A stretch of DNA of 8,457 bases. It comes from DAOTMI01 sp964605545 (lineage in GTDB: Bacteria; Patescibacteriota; Microgenomatia; UBA12405). Shown here piece after piece: positions 1 through 5,711 of this stretch. The stretch lies in contig CAZSCX010000027.1 of NCBI GenBank assembly GCA_964605545.1, positions 1 to 8,457 on the forward strand, written 5' to 3'. Under the pieces are notes generated by a model, which made no database searches, was not told the origin of the DNA, and saw only the letters and a program-made list of their open reading frames with translations. The translations under genes and the position numbers were made by a program. The number at the start of each line of letters is the position of its first letter. The stretch's first letter is position 1.

Positions 1-825
1 TTGATTGGTCTATTGTTCAGTATGCTCGCCGGTTCTATGGTAATGATTTTTTTGGGAGAATTAATTAATTTGTTTGGTGTTGGCAATGGTATTTCAATGA
101 TTATTTTTGGTGGTATTATAGCCAATTTACCGGTAAGTTTTTACCAAACCTTTGCTATCACCGATCTATCCAATTCTCAAAATGTTATGAATTTAATCAT
201 TTATCTTGGACTTGCTCTGGCAATAGTTCTCGGTATTGTTTTTGTTGAAGACGCTGTTTTACGGACTACAATTCATTACGAAAAGAGGGGACAATATATT
301 TTACTCCCTATTAAAGTTGATACTGCTGGTGTTATGCCAATAATATTTGCCGTATCATTAGCCACTATCCCATCTTTAATTTGTCAATTTATTAGTCGTT
401 ACCCGGGCGTTGTTGGTATTGTTGGCTCATTTTTAACCAAAAACTTTCGTTCCGATAGTTACATTTACATGATTTTTTACTTTCTCATGGTTATTGGCTT
501 TACTTTTTTCTACACTTCGGTTGTTTTTAAGCCAAAAGATATTGCCGAAGAGCTCCGAAAATCTGGTGCTTTTATCCCTGGTATTCGCCCTGGTATTTCT
601 ACTGAAAACAGATTACGATATTTAACCACTCGAGTTATCGCCATTGGCGCTGTCTTTTTGGGTATCATCGCTGTTACCCCCTCTATTCTTCAAAAAGCTA
701 CCGGTATTACCACTTTAACTATTGGTGGTACCAGTATCCTTATTATGGTTTCAGTTCTTATTGAACTAACCAGAAAAATTGAAAATGTCATTCAAAGTTA
801 TAATTATGACAAATTAACTTATTAA
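1..825 (+). CDS. secY: SecY, preprotein translocase channel subunit (5' truncated by window edge)
   Basis: SecY is the pore-forming subunit of the SecYEG channel that moves unfolded proteins across, or into, the cytoplasmic membrane. The 274 visible residues correspond to roughly the C-terminal two thirds of a protein that is usually about 430 residues. Diagnostic segments are LGELINLFGVGNGIS near the start, the cytoplasmic loop YEKRGQYILLPIKVDTAG, and SGAFIPGIRPG (PGIRPG at fragment residues 193-198), all characteristic of SecY. Several strongly hydrophobic helices alternate with these loops. The frame is open at base 1, so the TTG there is almost certainly an internal Leu codon rather than the start. 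Its place upstream of adk and infA is the classical end of the spc operon. The gene stops with TAA three bases before the next start. Identity is very secure; the true start lies outside the window. Confidence 0.97.
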   Translation: MIGLLFSMLAGSMVMIFLGELINLFGVGNGISMIIFGGIIANLPVSFYQTFAITDLSNSQNVMNLIIYLGLALAIVLGIVFVEDAVLRTTIHYEKRGQYILLPIKVDTAGVMPIIFAVSLATIPSLICQFISRYPGVVGIVGSFLTKNFRSDSYIYMIFYFLMVIGFTFFYTSVVFKPKDIAEELRKSGAFIPGIRPGISTENRLRYLTTRVIAIGAVFLGIIAVTPSILQKATGITTLTIGGTSILIMVSVLIELTRKIENVIQSYNYDKLTY

Positions 826-828
826 ACT

Positions 829-1428
829 ATGCCAGAAAAAACTCTAAATCTATTTATAATTGGCCCATCCGGTTGTGGCAAATCAACTCAAGCCAAATTA
901 GTTGCCGAAAAATACGGCTTAATCCATCTTTCCATGGGACAACTATTACGTGATGAAATTGCCGCTCAAACTTCTCTAGGTCTTGAAGCTCAATCATACG
1001 TCGAAAAAGGCCAATGGGCTCCTAATGAATTAGTTTTTCGCATATTAACCGCAAATTTAGAAAGAATTGATAACAAAAATTTTATTGTTGACGGCTTTCC
1101 AAGACACATCGATCAAATGAAAGATATGGATAAATATTTGGAAAGTAAGGGAAGAATTGCAGATTTGATTATTCATTTGGATGTTACTGCCCAGGAAATT
1201 GCCAATCGTCGTCAAAAAGTTGCGCAAGCTGGCGGTACTTTTCAAACCGGTCGAAATGATGAAACTCCGGAGGCTATCGCCGCCCGTCAAAAATCATATG
1301 ATGATTCAATAACCCCCATTTTTGAATATTTAAACCAAAATTCTCGTTTATTAGGAGTAGATGGTAATCGTCCTGTCGAACCTATTTTTGCCGATATTTG
1401 TTTACGTATTGATAATTTATCAGTTTAA
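829..1428 (+). CDS. adk: Adenylate kinase-type nucleoside monophosphate kinase (short LID)
   Basis: This cytoplasmic enzyme transfers a phosphate from ATP to a nucleoside monophosphate, most likely AMP, giving two ADP. The 199 residues carry a P-loop GPSGCGKST (12-20), the NMP-binding segment HLSMGQLLRDE (33-43), DGFPR (88-92) and catalytic or LID arginines at about 127, 128, 142 and 153 in GRNDETPEAIAAR. The LID is the short form without the zinc-binding Cys cluster. Position in the secY-adk-infA order supports adenylate kinase. Two specificity positions are unusual. The Thr of the usual STGD motif is Met36, and the Asp is Gln38, which resembles the SAGE motif of UMP/CMP kinases. Gln96 after GFPR, the residue that recognises adenine in adenylate kinases, is kept. 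The start is 3 nt after secY with no obvious Shine-Dalgarno sequence. The family is certain; AMP specificity is likely but not proven. Confidence 0.92.
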   Translation: MPEKTLNLFIIGPSGCGKSTQAKLVAEKYGLIHLSMGQLLRDEIAAQTSLGLEAQSYVEKGQWAPNELVFRILTANLERIDNKNFIVDGFPRHIDQMKDMDKYLESKGRIADLIIHLDVTAQEIANRRQKVAQAGGTFQTGRNDETPEAIAARQKSYDDSITPIFEYLNQNSRLLGVDGNRPVEPIFADICLRIDNLSV

Positions 1429-1433
1429 TAAAA

Positions 1434-1637
1434 ATGAAAGAACCAACTGTCAAAGGTTTAGTCACAGAAGTTTTACCCAATACTTTATTTCGGGTACAAC
1501 TTGAGGATGGTACTTTAATTATCGCCTATCCAGCAGGAAAATTGAAGATGAATCATATTCGTATCATTGCTGGTGATACCGTCTCTTTAGTTCTCAGTCC
1601 CGAAGGAGACAAAGGTCGTATTGTATATCGGGGTTAA
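1434..1637 (+). CDS. infA: Translation initiation factor IF-1
   Basis: IF-1 is a single S1-like OB-fold protein that binds the A site of the small ribosomal subunit during initiation. The 67 residues match the family along their length (E. coli IF-1 is 72). Recognisable parts are VLPNTLFRVQLEDG, the IRIIAGD turn and the C-terminal KGRIVYRG. The N-terminus is shorter than usual: MKEPTVKG replaces the common MAKEDxIEMEG opening. The start lies 5 nt after the adk stop, with an A-rich spacer and no clear Shine-Dalgarno site. The methionine aminopeptidase gene (map), often found between adk and infA, is absent here. A 55-nt spacer with a promoter follows. Confidence 0.97.
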   Translation: MKEPTVKGLVTEVLPNTLFRVQLEDGTLIIAYPAGKLKMNHIRIIAGDTVSLVLSPEGDKGRIVYRG

Positions 1638-1650
1638 ATAAATTTACTCT

Positions 1651-1679
1651 TTGATATTTAGCCGATTTTAGGTTACAAT
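1651..1679 (+). promoter_or_regulatory. Sigma-70-type promoter inside the operon, upstream of rpmJ
   Basis: A -35 box TTGATA (1651-1656, 5 of 6 consensus bases) and a -10 box TACAAT (1674-1679, 5 of 6) are separated by exactly 17 bp. They sit in the only sizeable spacer of the ribosomal operon, between infA and rpmJ. Initiation about 7 nt past the -10 box would be near 1685-1686, leaving a leader of only about 7-8 nt before the rpmJ ATG. The promoter would let rpmJ through rpsI be transcribed independently of the spc part. The boxes are seen in the sequence; activity is inferred. Confidence 0.65.
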
Positions 1680-1692
1680 ATCCAAGTCTATT

Positions 1693-1806
1693 ATGAAAGT
1701 TAAATCAAGTATTAAGGCTCGTTGTAAAAATTGTAAGGTGGTTATCCGCCGGGGAATTCGACGTATTATTTGTTCAACAAAAAAACACACCCAAAGACAG
1801 GGTTAA
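1693..1806 (+). CDS. rpmJ: Ribosomal protein bL36
   Basis: This 37-residue gene encodes bL36, a small zinc-ribbon protein of the large ribosomal subunit. It begins MKVKSSIKARCKNCK and ends STKKHTQRQG, both typical of the family. The zinc ligands are visible as Cys11, Cys14, Cys27 and His32 (C-x2-C-x12-C-x4-H), so this is the zinc-binding (C+) form. Length is the normal 37-38 residues. It sits between infA and rpsM, its standard place at the head of the alpha operon. The ATG follows closely on the predicted promoter at 1651-1679, and no Shine-Dalgarno motif fits in that short leader. The stop is TAA, 6 nt before rpsM. Confidence 0.97.
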   Translation: MKVKSSIKARCKNCKVVIRRGIRRIICSTKKHTQRQG

Positions 1807-1812
1807 TTTTAT

Positions 1813-2247
1813 ATGAGAATCTCAGGTGTAGAAATACCCGATCATGAAAGAGCCGAAATCGGTTTGACCCGTTTTTTTGGTATTGGTCGTACTAATGTCT
1901 TGGAAGTTCTAAAAAAAGCCAAAATTTCAGCCGATACTCGTATTAAAGACCTTTCTCGTGATGATATTTCTTCATTAATGAAAGTCTTGGAAACCTTCAA
2001 AATCGAAGGTGATCTCAAAAAAGAAATCAGAGAAAATATTGATCGTCTCAAAGCTATTAAATCTTATCGTGGTATCAGACATATAGTTGGTTTACCGGCT
2101 CGTGGACAAAGAACCAAGTCTAATTCTCGTACCAGAAAAGGTAAAAAGAAAACAGTTGGTTCGCTTACTAAAGAAGCTTGGGCAAAAATTGAATCGGCTC
2201 AGCAACAAAAAGCTAACGCCACCAGCGAAGCTCCTGCTAAAAAATAA
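1813..2247 (+). CDS. rpsM: Ribosomal protein uS13, with C-terminal extension
   Basis: uS13 sits in the head of the small subunit, contacts the large subunit through intersubunit bridges, and its basic tail reaches towards P-site tRNA. The N-terminus MRISGVEIPDHERAEIGL and the signature RGIRHIVGLPARGQRTKS are unmistakable. The family is usually about 115-125 residues; this one is 144. The extra 25-30 residues after the KGKKKTVG segment are rich in Ala, Gln and Lys (ending SEAPAKK) and look disordered. A weak AGGG (1799-1802) lies 10 nt upstream of the ATG. The gene ends 2 nt before rpsK, which suggests coupled translation. Confidence 0.97.
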   Translation: MRISGVEIPDHERAEIGLTRFFGIGRTNVLEVLKKAKISADTRIKDLSRDDISSLMKVLETFKIEGDLKKEIRENIDRLKAIKSYRGIRHIVGLPARGQRTKSNSRTRKGKKKTVGSLTKEAWAKIESAQQQKANATSEAPAKK

Positions 2248-2249
2248 TT

Positions 2250-2657
2250 ATGGAAGAAAAACAAACAAAAACTAAAACTATTTCTACAAAGAAAAAAATC
2301 AACAAAAGTTTTGCCGAGGGTCGTCTTTATGTGAATTCATCTTTTAACAATACAATTATTACTGTTACAGATCCCAAAGGTAATGTTTTAAGCTGGTCAT
2401 CTGCCGGTCATTGTGGTTTTAAAGGAGCCAAAAAATCCACACCTTTCGCTACCTCTACTGCTTTGGAGAAAGCTTTGGAAGTAATTAAACCTATTGGTAT
2501 AAAAAAGTTGTCAGTTTATTTAAAAGGACCAGGTGTTGGCCGTGATGCTGCTCTCCGATATCTTCGTACCAAAAAAGATTTTGATGTCGAAGAAATTGCT
2601 GATATTACACCGCTTCCCCACAATGGACCTCGTCCACCTAAACAGAGGAGAATTTAA
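2250..2657 (+). CDS. rpsK: Ribosomal protein uS11
   Basis: uS11 lies on the platform of the small subunit beside the mRNA exit (E-site) region. The 135 residues include the family core GRLYVNSSFNNTIITVTD, the central GFKGAKKSTPFAT and GPGVGRDAALR, and the C-terminal signature HNGPRPPKQRRI at about 124-135 (commonly HNGCRPPKRRRV). Length is normal. The start is 2 nt after the rpsM stop, in a different frame, and no Shine-Dalgarno sequence is evident. Translation probably depends on ribosomes arriving from rpsM. Its last codons contain the Shine-Dalgarno sequence of rpsD. Confidence 0.97.
   Translation: MEEKQTKTKTISTKKKINKSFAEGRLYVNSSFNNTIITVTDPKGNVLSWSSAGHCGFKGAKKSTPFATSTALEKALEVIKPIGIKKLSVYLKGPGVGRDAALRYLRTKKDFDVEEIADITPLPHNGPRPPKQRRI
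2644..2650 (+). promoter_or_regulatory. Shine-Dalgarno site for rpsD
   Basis: AGAGGAG lies 9 nt upstream of the rpsD ATG at 2660, inside the last codons of rpsK. It is one of the two clear Shine-Dalgarno motifs in the operon. It shows that this organism uses the canonical anti-SD interaction at least for some genes. Confidence 0.75.
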
Positions 2658-2659
2658 TT

Positions 2660-3292
2660 ATGTCAAGAATTACCGTTGATGCAAAATGTAGATTATGTCG
2701 AGCCGAAGGGATGAAGCTCTATTTAAAAGGGTCTCGTTGTGATGGTGCCAAATGTCCTATTGAAAAAAAGGGCGCTGTTAAACCTGGTATGCACGGTATA
2801 AAAAGTGGCGGTAAACCCTCGGAATATTGTCATCAGCTTCGAGCCAAACAAAAAGCCAAAAGATTGTATGGTATTCAGGAAACTCAATTCAAAAACTATT
2901 TTCAAAAAGCTAAACTCGAAAAAGGTTTGGTAGGCGATAACTTACAAATTTTACTTGAAAGACGTTTAGATAATGTTGTTTACAAATCTGGTCTTGCCTC
3001 ATCTCGTTCCCAATCTAAACAATTTATTTCTCATAACCATATTTTAGTTAACGGCAAAAAGTTAAACATATGCTCCTATAATGTAAAAATTGGTGATATA
3101 ATTACACTTGATAAATTAATTATCCAGAAATTTGGGGAAATACTCCCAATATCCGACAAAGATTTCAAAGCTCTTCGTTGGTTGGATTTGGATAAGAAAA
3201 AATTTGAAACCAAGGTCACTTCCCATCCTATAAAGGAAGATATCAATACTGGTATAGATATTAATTTAATTATTGAATATTATTCAAGGTAA
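2660..3292 (+). CDS. rpsD: Ribosomal protein uS4, zinc-binding form
   Basis: uS4 is a primary 16S rRNA binder that starts assembly of the 5' domain of the small subunit; in E. coli it also represses the alpha operon. The 210 residues open with a zinc-finger segment whose ligands are Cys10, Cys13, Cys27 and Cys32 (C-x2-C-x13-C-x4-C), the arrangement seen in Thermus-type S4. A middle helical region (EYCHQLRAKQKAKRLYGI) precedes the S4 RNA-binding domain, which begins at LERRLDNVVYKSGLASSR and includes ILVNGKKL. Length is normal for the family (about 200-210). A good Shine-Dalgarno site fixes the start. No S4-type autoregulatory pseudoknot could be recognised upstream of rpsM by eye. Confidence 0.97.
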   Translation: MSRITVDAKCRLCRAEGMKLYLKGSRCDGAKCPIEKKGAVKPGMHGIKSGGKPSEYCHQLRAKQKAKRLYGIQETQFKNYFQKAKLEKGLVGDNLQILLERRLDNVVYKSGLASSRSQSKQFISHNHILVNGKKLNICSYNVKIGDIITLDKLIIQKFGEILPISDKDFKALRWLDLDKKKFETKVTSHPIKEDINTGIDINLIIEYYSR

Positions 3293-3298
3293 AAACCT

Positions 3299-4216
3299 AT
3301 GATAGATACAAGCAAATTTAATATAAAAACCGTAAAACAAACCAAAACATACGGTAAATTTGAAATGAGTCCTTTAATGGGCGGATTTGGACATACTCTT
3401 GGTAATGCTCTAAGACGAGTCCTTTTTATCACCGTTCCTGGTGCTGCTATCACCAAAATTAAAATTGATGGCGCTAATCATCTTTTTACCACCCTTCCCG
3501 GCATTAAAGAAGATTTAGTTGAAATTTCTCTTAATTTAAAGAAAGTAAAATTTAATTTTAAACACAATGAACCGGTTGTCATTAAGCTTGACAAAAAAAG
3601 TGCTGGTCCTGTCACCGCAGCCGATATCACCGATAACGAAATTTGCAAAGTTGCCAATAAAGATCAATATATTGCTACTATTACAGACAAAAAAGCTTCT
3701 CTTAAAATTGAAATGACTGTTGAACCAGGTGTTGGCTACACTATGGCCAAAGAACAAAAAAGTGATATCGTTGGTGAAATTATTTTAGATGCTACTTTTA
3801 CTCCTGTTACCAAAGTTAATTATTCGGTTGAACCGACTCGTTTGGGTAAAAAATCAAATTACGATAAACTTATTATTGAAGTTTGGACTGATGGTTCCAT
3901 TGAACCTCTAACCGCAATTAAATTTGCTGCCAAAGATTTGATTCACTCCTTTAGCCAAATCGCTGATCCTAAAGAATTTGACGATGAAGTCGTCACTCTC
4001 GCTTCTAATCCAGCTGCCACCGGTTCCGATATTTCTATCGAAGAAATTGAATTACCTCTCAGAGTAACCAATGCTCTAAAAAAAGCTGGTTATGCGACCA
4101 TCGACAATCTTATTAAAGCTGGTCGACTTGAAGTTAGTAAATCAAAAAATGTTGGTGAAAAATCATTAAAAATTATTGATGCTTGGCTTAAAGAAAAAAA
4201 CTTTAGCTGGAAATAA
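3299..4216 (+). CDS. rpoA: RNA polymerase alpha subunit
   Basis: The alpha subunit dimerises to nucleate assembly of RNA polymerase, and its C-terminal domain touches UP elements and activators. The 305 residues contain the N-terminal assembly domain, with the signature MSPLMGGFGHTLGNALRRVL near residue 25 and EPTRLGKKSNYDKL later. A complete alpha-CTD runs from about residue 245 to 305. Residues matching the E. coli DNA-contacting set are present: Arg255 (R265), Asn258 (N268), and Gly286, Lys288 and Ser289 in NVGEKS (G296, K298, S299). UP-element recognition is therefore likely retained. The total is somewhat shorter than the 329 of E. coli. An AAGG at 3286-3289, overlapping the end of rpsD, is a modest ribosome-binding site 9 nt before the ATG. 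Confidence 0.97.
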   Translation: MIDTSKFNIKTVKQTKTYGKFEMSPLMGGFGHTLGNALRRVLFITVPGAAITKIKIDGANHLFTTLPGIKEDLVEISLNLKKVKFNFKHNEPVVIKLDKKSAGPVTAADITDNEICKVANKDQYIATITDKKASLKIEMTVEPGVGYTMAKEQKSDIVGEIILDATFTPVTKVNYSVEPTRLGKKSNYDKLIIEVWTDGSIEPLTAIKFAAKDLIHSFSQIADPKEFDDEVVTLASNPAATGSDISIEEIELPLRVTNALKKAGYATIDNLIKAGRLEVSKSKNVGEKSLKIIDAWLKEKNFSWK

Positions 4217-4221
4217 TCGTC

Positions 4222-4659
4222 ATGAAACATAGGATTCTTGGTAAAAAATTAGGTCGCAATTTCAATGAGCGTAAAGCTCTTTGGACAGCTCAAGTTCGTT
4301 CCATTTTTATTTATGGAAAGATAAAAACCACCTCAGCCAAGGCAAAATCCGTTGTACCATTTGTCGAAAAATTAGCTTCCGATATCATCAGTAAACCTGA
4401 ATTAATTGCCAAGAGGGATTTGTTCAAGTATCTTCAAGATCAAACTTGGGTCAATAATGTTTATACCGAATTCAAAAAAGTTTTTGGTTCTCAGACATCC
4501 AATTTTACTCGTCTAATCAACATCAAACGACGTTACGGTGATGATGCTTTAATTGTTGAGTTATCTTTTATCAAACCGATAACTTTTTCAAAAACAAAAA
4601 TCAAGAAAGACCCGATTAAAAAAGAAACCCAAAAGAAGGAGAAAAAAGATGTTAAATAA
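4222..4659 (+). CDS. rplQ: Ribosomal protein bL17
   Basis: bL17 is a large-subunit protein near the peptide exit tunnel. The N-terminal signature MKHRILGKKLGRNFNERKAL, followed by the IKTTSAKAKSV segment (compare RIxTTxAKAKE in the family), identifies it. The central FTRLINIKRRYGDDALIVELSF region is also typical. It has 145 residues, with a basic C-terminal tail of alternating Lys and Glu (about residues 122-145) that looks disordered and is longer than the minimal family length near 115-125. It follows rpoA by 5 nt and overlaps the start of rplM by 11 nt, so its tail codons carry the rplM Shine-Dalgarno site. Confidence 0.96.
   Translation: MKHRILGKKLGRNFNERKALWTAQVRSIFIYGKIKTTSAKAKSVVPFVEKLASDIISKPELIAKRDLFKYLQDQTWVNNVYTEFKKVFGSQTSNFTRLINIKRRYGDDALIVELSFIKPITFSKTKIKKDPIKKETQKKEKKDVK
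4636..4641 (+). promoter_or_regulatory. Shine-Dalgarno site for rplM
   Basis: A full AAGGAG lies 7 nt upstream of the rplM ATG at 4649, within the Lys/Glu-rich tail codons of rplQ. This is the strongest ribosome-binding site in the window and fixes the rplM start, which overlaps rplQ by 11 nt. Confidence 0.8.
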
Positions 4660-5068
4660 TACTACTGTCTTAAAAGGCAACGATACCAAGAGAAAGTGGC
4701 ACTTAATTGACCTTGAAGGTAAAACACTTGGTCGTGTTTGTACCGAAATTGCCGATAAATTAATGGGTAAATCCAATCTAGATTTTTCTTTTCATCGTGA
4801 TGATGGTGATTATGTTGTTTGTATTAATTCCAACAAAATAAAAGTTACCGGCAAAAAACTTGAAGACAAGATTTATTATTGGCATACACCTTGGTCAGGT
4901 CATTTAAAATCACTTACTTTAAAAGATTTACTTAAAAGAGATTCCAGAAAAGTAATAACCATTGGTGTTTCCAATATGTTACCCAAAAATAAATTACGAG
5001 CTTTAAGACTCAAAAGATTATTTGTTTTTACCGGTTCAGAACACAAATACAATGACAAAATCAACTAA
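4649..5068 (+). CDS. rplM: Ribosomal protein uL13
   Basis: uL13 is an early-assembling large-subunit protein. The 139 residues match the family throughout: RKWHLIDLEGKTLGRVCTEI near the start, GDYVVCINSNKIKVTGKKL, the YYWHTPWSGHLK segment, and the SNMLPKNKLRALRLKRL helix before FTGSEHKY. Length is normal (E. coli 142). The N-terminal residues before KRKW (MLNNTTVLKGNDT) are variable in all species. It follows rplQ with an 11-nt overlap and runs 17 nt into rpsI. The L13-S9 pair is a conserved unit that in many genomes is directly appended to the alpha operon, as here. Confidence 0.97.
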   Translation: MLNNTTVLKGNDTKRKWHLIDLEGKTLGRVCTEIADKLMGKSNLDFSFHRDDGDYVVCINSNKIKVTGKKLEDKIYYWHTPWSGHLKSLTLKDLLKRDSRKVITIGVSNMLPKNKLRALRLKRLFVFTGSEHKYNDKIN

Positions 5069-5456
5069 AAATTATACTTATGCAATTGGACGTCGCAAGG
5101 CCGCCATTGCTGCAATTAAGTTATTTAAAGGCAAGGGTGACACTATAATTAATGGCAAAAATATCGAAAAATATTTTCCCTTAATCTCTGATAAATTAAT
5201 TTACAATAAACCGTTTGTAACTACCGATACAGTCGAAAAATTTTATTTTGAAGCTCGCACCAGCGGTGGTGGTAAGGGTGGCCAATTAGAAGCCGTTACT
5301 TTGGCTGTTTCTCGAGCCCTCAAAAAATTAAACGAAAAATATGGTCCTATGCTTAGAAACGCTGGACTTTTGACCGTTGATTCCCGCGTTCGTCAGAGAC
5401 GTATGGTTGGTACTGGTGGTAAAGCTCGCCGCGCCAAGCAATCTCCTCGTCGTTAA
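5052..5456 (+). CDS. rpsI: Ribosomal protein uS9
   Basis: uS9 is in the head of the small subunit, and its C-terminal tail reaches the P-site tRNA anticodon loop. The core begins YAIGRRKAAIAAIKLFKG and continues through ARTSGGGKGGQLEAVTLAVS to the C-terminal DSRVRQRRMVGTGGKARRAK. The tail ends SPRR where many bacteria have SKR. The frame is open from an ATG at 5022, but I place the start at the ATG at 5052 (MTKSTKNYTYAIG). This gives 134 residues, close to the usual about 130, and limits the overlap with rplM to 17 nt. The residues before it read like an out-of-frame piece of rplM. No strong Shine-Dalgarno motif precedes it, so coupling to rplM translation is likely. Only 39 bases separate its TAA from the assembly gap. 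Confidence 0.96.
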   Translation: MTKSTKNYTYAIGRRKAAIAAIKLFKGKGDTIINGKNIEKYFPLISDKLIYNKPFVTTDTVEKFYFEARTSGGGKGGQLEAVTLAVSRALKKLNEKYGPMLRNAGLLTVDSRVRQRRMVGTGGKARRAKQSPRR

Positions 5457-5469
5457 GTTATACTATTTC

Positions 5470-5495
5470 ATGTATTATTTACTTGCCTTCATTCA
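5470..5495 (+). CDS. Possible start of an unknown gene, cut by the assembly gap
   Basis: An ATG 13 nt after the rpsI stop opens a hydrophobic reading frame, MYYLLAFI, that runs into the run of Ns. It could be the N-terminus of a membrane or exported protein co-transcribed with rpsI, but eight codons cannot establish a gene. No convincing ribosome-binding site precedes it. I cannot tell whether it is linked to the hydrophobic tail on the other side of the gap. Confidence 0.2.
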
Positions 5496-5595
5496 NNNNN
5501 NNNNNNNNNNNNNNNNNNNNNNNNNNNNNNNNNNNNNNNNNNNNNNNNNNNNNNNNNNNNNNNNNNNNNNNNNNNNNNNNNNNNNNNNNNNNNNN
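5496..5595. other. Assembly gap of exactly 100 N
   Basis: One hundred consecutive N bases are present. A round 100 is the usual placeholder for a scaffold join of unknown size, so the distance between rpsI and the right-hand genes is not known. Any reading frame crossing it is an artefact. Confidence 0.98.
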
Positions 5596-5664
5596 TCCAA
5601 AAACTTTTGGAAATTTAGCCTCTACACTTTTATCCTAGCTATTGTAATTTATATTACCATATAA
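5596..5664 (+). CDS. C-terminal fragment of an unknown, probably membrane, protein
   Basis: Directly after the gap a + strand frame reads SKNFWKFSLYTFILAIVIYI and stops at TAA (5662-5664). The 22 residues look like a positively flanked transmembrane helix at the very end of a protein. A G/C-rich hairpin begins 5 nt after the stop, as expected for the end of a transcription unit. Both points support a real gene end, but the evidence is thin and no family can be named. The gene's body lies in the gap. Confidence 0.4.
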   Translation, partial: SKNFWKFSLYTFILAIVIYITI

Positions 5665-5668
5665 TAAG

Positions 5669-5709
5669 TTCCCCTTTTGTCAAAGGGGAAAGCCCCGAAG
5701 GGGAAGGGG
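5669..5709. terminator. Double G/C-rich hairpin between convergent genes, candidate bidirectional terminator or intergenic repeat
   Basis: A perfect 9-bp stem, TTCCCCTTT (5669-5677) with AAAGGGGAA (5682-5690), has a 4-nt loop. A second small hairpin follows, CCCC (5693-5696) with GGGG (5700-5703). A third GGGG (5706-5709) can pair with the first CCCC arm instead. The element lies 5 nt after the + strand fragment's stop and 2 nt beyond the - strand exonuclease stop, so it can serve both. A clean U-tract is missing on either strand, so intrinsic termination is not assured. The repeated CCCC/GGGG blocks also look like a dispersed intergenic repeat. Confidence 0.5.
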
Positions 5710-5711
5710 AT

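Noticed and set aside
1707..1806. Autoregulatory S4 binding site in the alpha operon leader
   Set aside because: The spacer and the rpmJ-rpsM junction are too short for the E. coli-type pseudoknot, and no equivalent fold could be recognised by eye.
2087..2275. 62-codon + strand frame overlapping rpsM and rpsK
   Set aside because: It is a shadow of rpsM in another frame; the Lys-rich content comes from A-rich codons, and no family resemblance is seen.
5022..5051. Upstream ATG for rpsI
   Set aside because: It would add ten residues that are just rplM codons read in another frame; the ATG at 5052 gives the normal S9 length.
5377..5664. Open frame crossing the N run
   Set aside because: It starts inside rpsI in the wrong frame and is held open only by Ns of arbitrary number. 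Only its last 23 codons are considered, as a separate gene tail.
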